Assembly (NCBI RefSeq): GCF_023156235.1
Contig: NZ_JAKZAI010000003.1
Coordinates: 331,472 to 395,471 of the forward strand
Length of the DNA stretch: 64,000 nt
Reading direction: 5' to 3'
DNA from: Marinobacter goseongensis
Lineage (GTDB): Bacteria; Pseudomonadota; Gammaproteobacteria; Pseudomonadales; Oleiphilaceae
Each line of letters starts with the position of its first letter. Positions within the stretch are counted from its first letter, which is position 1. This document shows, piece by piece, positions 59,906 to 64,000 of the stretch. The notes beneath the pieces were generated by a model. That model saw only the letters and a program-made list of their open reading frames with translations. It made no database searches and was not told the origin of the DNA. The translations under genes were made by a program, and so were the position numbers.

Positions 59906-60262
59906 ATTGCCCGCATACTACACGTTGAAGATGATACAGATTTGGCGTCGGTTGTCTGGGAGCAGCTCGCCTCACTGGCAAAAATGGACGCGACAGAAAC
60001 ACTGCGAGAGGCCCACAAACGACTCAGACAGGTTTCCTACGATTTGATTCTGCTGGATCTCAAACTGGAAGACGGCGACGGGCTGTCGCTTTGGGAAACG
60101 ATACATGGATCGCAACCGAATGTGCCGGCGGTCATTCTCTCGCAATACGAAGTACCGCGGACGAGCGCCCCAAAGGTTGCGGCTTTGGTCCAGAAAGCGC
60201 CAGTCACGGCAAGAGAGATTGAAATTTGGGTTCTGGGGTTGCTTTCGGGCCGAACCAAATAG
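59906..60262 (+). CDS. receiver (REC) domain, in frame with the kinase and lacking a normal start codon
   Basis: This is a full REC domain of about 119 residues: acidic VEDDTD near the start, phospho-acceptor Asp in LILLDLKLEDGDG, and Lys in LVQKAPV near the end. It is in the same frame as the kinase, separated only by the TAG at 59888 and five codons. Between that stop and the conserved RILHVEDD there is no ATG, GTG or TTG; the first TTG (59942) would remove the acidic pocket. An ATT at 59906 lies where an ATG would be expected. It was probably the C-terminal receiver of a hybrid kinase, or it uses a rare ATT start. The receiver itself looks undamaged. Confidence 0.65.
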   Translation: MARILHVEDDTDLASVVWEQLASLAKMDATETLREAHKRLRQVSYDLILLDLKLEDGDGLSLWETIHGSQPNVPAVILSQYEVPRTSAPKVAALVQKAPVTAREIEIWVLGLLSGRTK

Positions 60263-60730
60263 GATTTAGTGTCGGCTCATTGAACTAATACATACCAAGG
60301 AGATCGACATTGATCTTGTGGTGCTGTTGAAGTGGGCTTGAGAGCGCGAAGCTCCCGTTTGGGCGCAAACCAAAAGAGAGAAATTTGCAAATAATATGAT
60401 AAATCTGTGGCCTCTTGAACTTTGATTGAATCGTTCGAAAGGTCCTCGAGAGCCGGAAGAATGGTTGCCACCCGCAGGTCAACGCGGATACGTAGCCCCA
60501 TTTGCTCGCGTACGATATAAGACCATCTGAGCATGAGTCAGCGTGGATACAGGCGTTCTTGGAGGACTGCCTAAAGTAACGAGTTCCCGGCTAACGAAAC
60601 CTTTTTTAAAGACATACGCTTGGGCAAAGTTTTGCCAAGGCAGATCAGTCAATGACGATCCACGCGGCTCTGGATATACTCCACAAGACCGTCAATAACG
60701 GACGCTCCCCAACAAAACAAGGAACCCGTG
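60263..60730. other. 470-bp AT-richer stretch before the acyl-CoA-binding protein gene
   Basis: No convincing gene is seen. An 85-codon minus-strand frame at 60277-60534 has no recognisable product or ribosome site. The base composition continues that of the foreign-looking signalling genes until about 60650 and then returns to the bulk pattern, so the right edge of the acquired segment probably lies here. A TATACT near 60673 could be the -10 of the following gene. Confidence 0.4.
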
Positions 60731-60991
60731 ATGAGTGACCTGAAAACCCAATTCGACGAAGCCGTGAACTACATCCAGTCGGCCGAGGGCGACTTTCAGC
60801 CTTCCAATGAAATGAAACTGGCGTTCTACGCTCTGTACAAGCAGGCAACCGCAGGCGACGTCAGCGGCAAACGCCCGGGCATGATGGATTTCGTGGGCCG
60901 CGCAAAATACGACGCGTGGGCGGAGCTCAAGGGCACCTCCAGCGACGAAGCCATGCAGAAGTACATCGACAAGCTCAACTCGGTGAAATAA
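60731..60991 (+). CDS. acyl-CoA-binding protein (ACBP)
   Basis: This is an 86-residue four-helix acyl-CoA-binding protein that buffers long-chain acyl-CoA esters in the cytoplasm. The family pattern is clear: FDEAVNYIQSAEG, the ligand-binding LAFYALYKQATAGD near residues 29-42, KRPGMMDFVGRAKYDAW and MQKYIDKLN at the end. Length is exactly typical. The ATG at 60731 follows aagga at seven bases; a GTG one codon earlier is possible. It is monocistronic, with a large GC-rich hairpin at 61001-61041 after it. Confidence 0.93.
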   Translation: MSDLKTQFDEAVNYIQSAEGDFQPSNEMKLAFYALYKQATAGDVSGKRPGMMDFVGRAKYDAWAELKGTSSDEAMQKYIDKLNSVK

Positions 60992-61000
60992 ACCGGCTTT

Positions 61001-61041
61001 CGGGGCCCAGGGTACAGCCGCTGCTGTCTGCCCGGGCCCCG
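61001..61041 (+). terminator. large GC-rich hairpin after the ACBP gene
   Basis: The arms cggggccc(a)ggg at 61001-61012 and cccgggccccg at 61031-61041 pair over 11 bp with one bulged A, and the loop contains a smaller acagc/gctgt hairpin. A T-run (61063-61068) lies more than 20 bases away, so it is not a perfect intrinsic terminator. Confidence 0.45.
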
Positions 61042-61136
61042 CGATCTGTCCCGCCCGGAAAGTTTTTTGCGACATTCAAACGATTGTCATAAGATGCGCG
61101 CACGATAACAACAACGACGCATCTGGAAGCTCCACC

Positions 61137-61448
61137 ATGAACATTACCGAGGCGCTGGAACAATCCCAGCCGGGCCTTGTTGGCCGCGTTAACGACGCCA
61201 TCCGCAAACACGATCTCAACCAGCGCGCCGAGCAGACCTACCTGCACTGGATTTCCCGCTTCGTGCTGTTTCACGGTCTGAAGGATCCGGACAATCTGGC
61301 CACGGCCGACCGCCAGTTGTTTCTCAGCTATCTGAAGGACCGGATCCAGTTGTCACGGGCACGACTGAATCAGGCCAGCCAGGCCCTGACCTTCTTCTAC
61401 GAGGATGTGCTGGGGAAAACACCGTCAGAACAGATCGTCGCCGCCTAA
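61137..61448 (+). CDS. stand-alone integrase core-binding (SAM-like) domain protein
   Basis: This is a 103-residue protein that matches only the N-terminal core-binding domain of tyrosine recombinases of the IntI/Xer type: RAEQTYLHWISRFVLFHG near residues 30-47, then DRQLFLSYLKDRIQLS and LNQASQALTFFYEDVLGK. In integron integrases the catalytic domain would follow directly; here the frame ends nine residues later. No R-H-R-Y catalytic residues exist. The 3' end overlaps the next gene, on the other strand, by four bases. It may be a domesticated DNA-binding protein or an integrase inhibitor; both are guesses. Confidence 0.78.
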   Translation: MNITEALEQSQPGLVGRVNDAIRKHDLNQRAEQTYLHWISRFVLFHGLKDPDNLATADRQLFLSYLKDRIQLSRARLNQASQALTFFYEDVLGKTPSEQIVAA

Positions 61449-61918
61449 CGGCCGGTCATATTGATGTTCTGGGTGTCGTAGGTGCGATTCTCCGGCGGGC
61501 GGATGATGTAGTTGTTGCTGTGGGTCTGCCCGGGAATTGATTTAGGATTGCTGAACCGGAACTCCACCGGGATTTCAAAGCGCCCCAGATCCGTACGTGA
61601 ATCACGGGGCTGCAGCGCCAGTGGGTCCAGGTAAAAGTCCTCATCCGTGCGGGGCTGCACCGGCACACCGGCGGCAGGCGCCTGCAGGCCACCTTCGATG
61701 ACGGTGTTGGCCAGGGTTTCCTCGCCCATGGAGCGGAACGGAATCGTGTCGACAGTTGAGCGTTCGCGATAATCGAAGGCCGCTTGCCCTTCTTCGCCCC
61801 CGGCCACCGGGGCTTGTGCCGCCAGCATCGGGGCGACGGCCAGGGAGAGCGTGAGAGTCAGCAACGGGCCAACCCTTGCTGTAACACCGTTTACTGTCGA
61901 GAGCGTGCGCGCATCCAT
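61445..61918 (-). CDS. exported hypothetical protein
   Basis: This is a 157-residue protein with a likely signal peptide (VGPLLTLTLSLAVAPMLAAQA). The mature part has no recognised domain. It is polar, with a repeated theme of short strand-like pieces (LGRFEIPVEFRFSN) and a C-terminal asparagine- and threonine-rich end. The ATG at 61918 is preferred to earlier ones because the signal peptide and a gga-type ribosome site fit it. It is downstream of greB on the same strand and converges by a four-base overlap with the integrase-domain gene. Confidence 0.65.
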   Translation of the reverse strand: MDARTLSTVNGVTARVGPLLTLTLSLAVAPMLAAQAPVAGGEEGQAAFDYRERSTVDTIPFRSMGEETLANTVIEGGLQAPAAGVPVQPRTDEDFYLDPLALQPRDSRTDLGRFEIPVEFRFSNPKSIPGQTHSNNYIIRPPENRTYDTQNINMTGR

Positions 61919-62067
61919 ACCATCCGCCTTATGACGGCAGCCTGGTCGTTTCACCCTGGGTGACGGCACGACGCGACTGCCAGAAACCGATCAATTTGCC
62001 AAATTTTGATCAGTCTATCGCCTAAGGCGACTAAACACCCGGCCAGTCGTCAGGTTTGTGACGGTTT

Positions 62068-62415
62068 TCACGCGTCCTGTGTGGGCTCCTCATAGCGGAT
62101 CGCGGTGACCACCACCGTTTGCCAGCCGTCCGGCGTGCGCACGCCGACTTCATCGTCCAGGCGCTTACCAATCAGCGCCCGCGCCATCGGGGAATTGATG
62201 CTCAGGTACCCTCGCCCCAGATCAAACTCGTCCGGGCCCACCAGCCGGTAACACTGTTCGTCACCGTCCTCATGCTCGATGGTGACCCAGGCGCCAAAGA
62301 ACACCTTGTTGCGGTCGTCCGGCAAGCGGTCGACCACTGTCAGTTCGTCCAGGCGTTTGCTGAGAAAACGAACCCGCCGGTCAATTTCCCGCAGCTGTTT
62401 CTTGCCGTAGATGTA
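62068..62415 (-). pseudogene. greB: transcription elongation factor GreB, 5'-truncated by an inserted element
   Basis: The remaining 115 codons read YIYGKKQLREIDRR and on through RVRFLSKRL, KVFFGAWVTIEHEDG, DEFDLGRGYLSINSPMARALIG and a normal C-terminus, clearly GreB. The codon before the first Tyr is a TAA in sequence unlike greB. In E. coli numbering the break is at residue 48, so the coiled-coil start and the tip acidic residues Asp41 and Glu44, which place the catalytic metal in RNA polymerase, are lost. GreB rescues backtracked polymerase. The missing 47 codons may lie at the far end of the element, outside this window. Confidence 0.85.
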
Positions 62416-62522
62416 TTATAACCCCACTCCCAACCATACTATTATTAAACCTCTGTATCTCTTTACCTCCCGTCACTAGAAGTATAGGATCAGGAAGTAA
62501 CCTCATACTATAATCATATATT

Positions 62523-63839
62523 ATGCTTCACACCCTAAAACTTGCCGTCAGCTACACGGATACTGCAAGCGGCAACCAGCATCAGTTGCCAGCTGTCTAT
62601 ACTCGTAGTGGCATTCTGATTTCTCATCTCAGGTACCTGGCGTGGTATTCAGAAAAGAGCGATTCATGGAAGGAGAAGTCAGTTCAGGCAGTACGGTTGC
62701 TGATTGATTACATAGAGTCTGCACGGGAGTTCAAGAAGACAACGGCACTACTGAAGAGCTTTACCGAAGCCTTGGTAACCGGAACCATAGACCACCAAGC
62801 CAGCAACTGCCCTATTGGTCTTTTCTGGGAGCCTAGAGATCTCACCGTCGCCAACAACATACTCTTCCATATAACCCACTACACGGACTTTCTGGCAAGG
62901 CAGGATGGGTATGACCATAGCCGTATAAACCCATTCAGAAAAGCTACTGGGTGGGAAGAAAGGATGAATTGGTGCGCGTATTACCATAAACAAGCAAACG
63001 TTTTCCTGAACCATTTGTCCTCTTACTCTGACGCGCAGAAGGCGGCTGCCCAGAAGCGGCTCATCTACACCCCGATCCAGCTAATGATCAGTAATGACAA
63101 AGCAGAACGTTTTCCAGAGGATAAGATTGAATCGTTAATTAACGATGGCTTCATGATAAAGGGTGTGCCTGATTATCGCTCCCAGGCGATTACTATGCTT
63201 CTAAATTATGGTGGTCTGCGTAAAAGCGAGGTTTTCCATATCTTTACTTCCGATATTACTATTCATCCGAACCATAAAGACGAAGCTTTGGTCCGAGTCT
63301 ACCATCCGGTTTACGGAAAATCGCCAGACCCCAAATATAAAAATCGCTATGAATACCTTCTATCCGAAACCTGCTACAAGCCCAGGAACAAATACCGGAT
63401 AACAGAACGGCTCTACTCTGGATGGAAGAACCCACTTATGACCAGTAAGGACGGTTATTTTGAAGTGATCTTCAGCCCAACCTATAAGGCCAAGGAGTTT
63501 CTGTCTACTTGGGTCAAATACCTTAAATACCAGCGCGTGGAGCCCGGCGATAATCATCCGTTTGCCTTCACTAATGACCGCGGCGAACCAGAAACACTGA
63601 AGAACTTCCAACGTCGCCATAAACGTGCGGTAGAACGCATTGGGCTCGAGTGTAAAAAAGAACATGGAACCACAGAGCATGGCCACAGACATGCCTACGG
63701 TTATCGAGCCAGACAGCTTGGATTGAGCCAGGTTGAGTTGCAAAAGGCTATGCATCACAAAAGCCCGAACTCCTGCCTTGTTTATATCAAACCAACCAGC
63801 GATGACATCAGAACGGAAATGAGGGAGTCAGAGAAATGA
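62523..63839 (+). CDS. tyrosine recombinase, probably Gamma-Mobile-Trio GmtY
   Basis: This is a 438-residue site-specific recombinase. The catalytic domain is recognisable by LNYGGLRKSEVF near residue 225 (first Arg), HGHRHAYGYR near 385-394 (His-x-x-Arg), MHHKSPNSCLVYI near 408-420 (second His and the Tyr nucleophile near 420). The N-terminal 200 residues hold the core-binding region with DYIESAREFKK and FLNHLSSYSDAQK. The size and the start-overlapping second ORF suggest GmtY of Gamma-Mobile-Trio islands, remembered from family descriptions and not checked. Codon use is more AT-rich than the chromosome. The ATG at 62523 has no good ribosome site. Confidence 0.7.
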   Translation: MLHTLKLAVSYTDTASGNQHQLPAVYTRSGILISHLRYLAWYSEKSDSWKEKSVQAVRLLIDYIESAREFKKTTALLKSFTEALVTGTIDHQASNCPIGLFWEPRDLTVANNILFHITHYTDFLARQDGYDHSRINPFRKATGWEERMNWCAYYHKQANVFLNHLSSYSDAQKAAAQKRLIYTPIQLMISNDKAERFPEDKIESLINDGFMIKGVPDYRSQAITMLLNYGGLRKSEVFHIFTSDITIHPNHKDEALVRVYHPVYGKSPDPKYKNRYEYLLSETCYKPRNKYRITERLYSGWKNPLMTSKDGYFEVIFSPTYKAKEFLSTWVKYLKYQRVEPGDNHPFAFTNDRGEPETLKNFQRRHKRAVERIGLECKKEHGTTEHGHRHAYGYRARQLGLSQVELQKAMHHKSPNSCLVYIKPTSDDIRTEMRESEK

Positions 63840-63949
63840 ATTCCGGGAAGAAACCTGACATCACAGCCAAAGCGCCCAGTGCAGCCAATTTGGCGGAGCT
63901 CAAAGCTATTTGTAAGGAGCACGGTAAGCGGCCGGTAATCCCATCTTGA
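63836..63949 (+). CDS. 37-codon ORF overlapping the recombinase stop, possibly a truncated gmtZ-like gene
   Basis: The ATG overlaps the recombinase TGA (ATGA), a usual sign of translational coupling. The product, MNSGKKPDITAKAPSAANL and on to KEHGKRPVIPS, is too short for a domain. It may be the beginning of the second gene of the element cut by an insertion, because it ends 26 bp before the inverted repeat at the window edge. No function can be given. Confidence 0.4.
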   Translation: MNSGKKPDITAKAPSAANLAELKAICKEHGKRPVIPS

Positions 63950-63974
63950 GCCAGGCGCTGCCGCCGTCAGGATA

Positions 63975-64000
63975 GTGTCCACTTATTTTCTAGTGGACAC
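63975..64000. repeat. perfect 9-bp inverted repeat at the window edge
   Basis: The arms gtgtccact (63975-63983) and agtggacac (63992-64000) are exact complements around tattttct. It could be the terminal inverted repeat of an insertion sequence that begins here, or a terminator for the short ORF. The window ends on the last base of the arm, so neither can be decided. Confidence 0.5.

Larger units (their letters stand above)
62416..64000. mobile_element. left end of an integrated element, GmtY-like recombinase type, in greB
   Basis: Sequence homology to greB ends at about 62415. From there the composition becomes AT-rich and a tyrosine recombinase gene starts 108 bp in. The element continues past the window edge. 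The short space 62416-62522 has related sequences catactattatta and catactataatca, perhaps recombinase-binding arms. No direct repeat can be tested without the other end. Confidence 0.72.

Noticed and set aside
60277..60534. 85-codon minus-strand frame in the gap before the ACBP gene
   Set aside because: No domain, no ribosome site and no sign of conservation by eye; kept only as part of the gap description.

Overview
This is a 64 kb piece of the chromosome of a gammaproteobacterium, most likely a marine member of the Marinobacter group. That placement is an inference. It rests on the high GC content of the bulk sequence, the core-gene types (thiI, ppnN, tmcA, acnA, tatD, greB), an OprF-like OmpA porin, and a proteobacterial dedicated sortase system. 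No rRNA, tRNA or CRISPR array was found.

Layout. (1) 1-8.6 kb carries housekeeping genes rich in tRNA modification: thiI (partial), tmcA, and a glycosyltransferase of the family of the human tRNA-queuosine mannosyltransferase, together with ppnN, a small cytochrome c, a HIBCH-like hydrolase, an ankyrin lipoprotein and a DUF2237 protein. (2) 8.6-22.4 kb holds an SF1 helicase, an OmpA/TSP3 porin with a clear terminator, a class I methyltransferase beside what looks like the stump of a TrmJ-type RNA methyltransferase, dadA-like and PPK2 genes, tatD, a translationally coupled substrate-binding lipoprotein plus diguanylate cyclase, and a LysO exporter. (3) 22.4-32.4 kb is a divergent signalling island. 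Three response-regulator genes on the minus strand (Hpt-REC-REC-GGDEF, REC-HDOD, lone REC) face three tightly packed sensor kinases on the plus strand. (4) 32.4-42.4 kb is mixed housekeeping: acnA, an ABC exporter, a zinc-finger membrane protein, rhomboid, a signal-less OmpA-domain protein behind a perfect 14-bp inverted repeat, MAPEG, GlsB and PlsC. (5) 42.4-48.1 kb is the dedicated sortase locus: sortase and VIT/VWA target on one strand, its two-component pair on the other. (6) 48.2-57 kb contains DUF3422, DUF815, a triple substrate-binding-domain diguanylate cyclase, an outer-membrane barrel with a strong intrinsic terminator, a lipase-like hydrolase, a membrane-envelope pair and a DUF4124 protein.

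(7) 57.0-60.3 kb looks visibly more AT-rich. It encodes a methanogen-output-domain-1 protein followed by what reads as one continuous 744-codon hybrid histidine kinase frame (PAS-PAS-PAS-HisKA-HATPase-REC). That frame is interrupted only by two in-frame stops, TAA at 58670 and TAG at 59888, and the REC part has no ordinary start codon of its own. Its kinase core resembles the kinases of the 25.8-32.4 kb island. (8) 60.7-62.4 kb carries an acyl-CoA-binding protein, a stand-alone integrase core-binding domain and a greB gene cut off at the codon for about residue 48. (9) From about 62416 to the window end an AT-rich element begins. It carries a tyrosine recombinase that I read as GmtY-like (Gamma-Mobile-Trio), then a start-overlapping 37-codon ORF, then a perfect inverted repeat at the last bases.

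The strongest leads are the doubly interrupted but otherwise unbroken hybrid kinase, the element inserted in greB, the QTMAN-like glycosyltransferase, the RNA-methyltransferase stump that still has a good ribosome binding site, and the reversed phosphorelay layout of the 22-32 kb island. All function calls come from reading motifs by eye; no database search was run.
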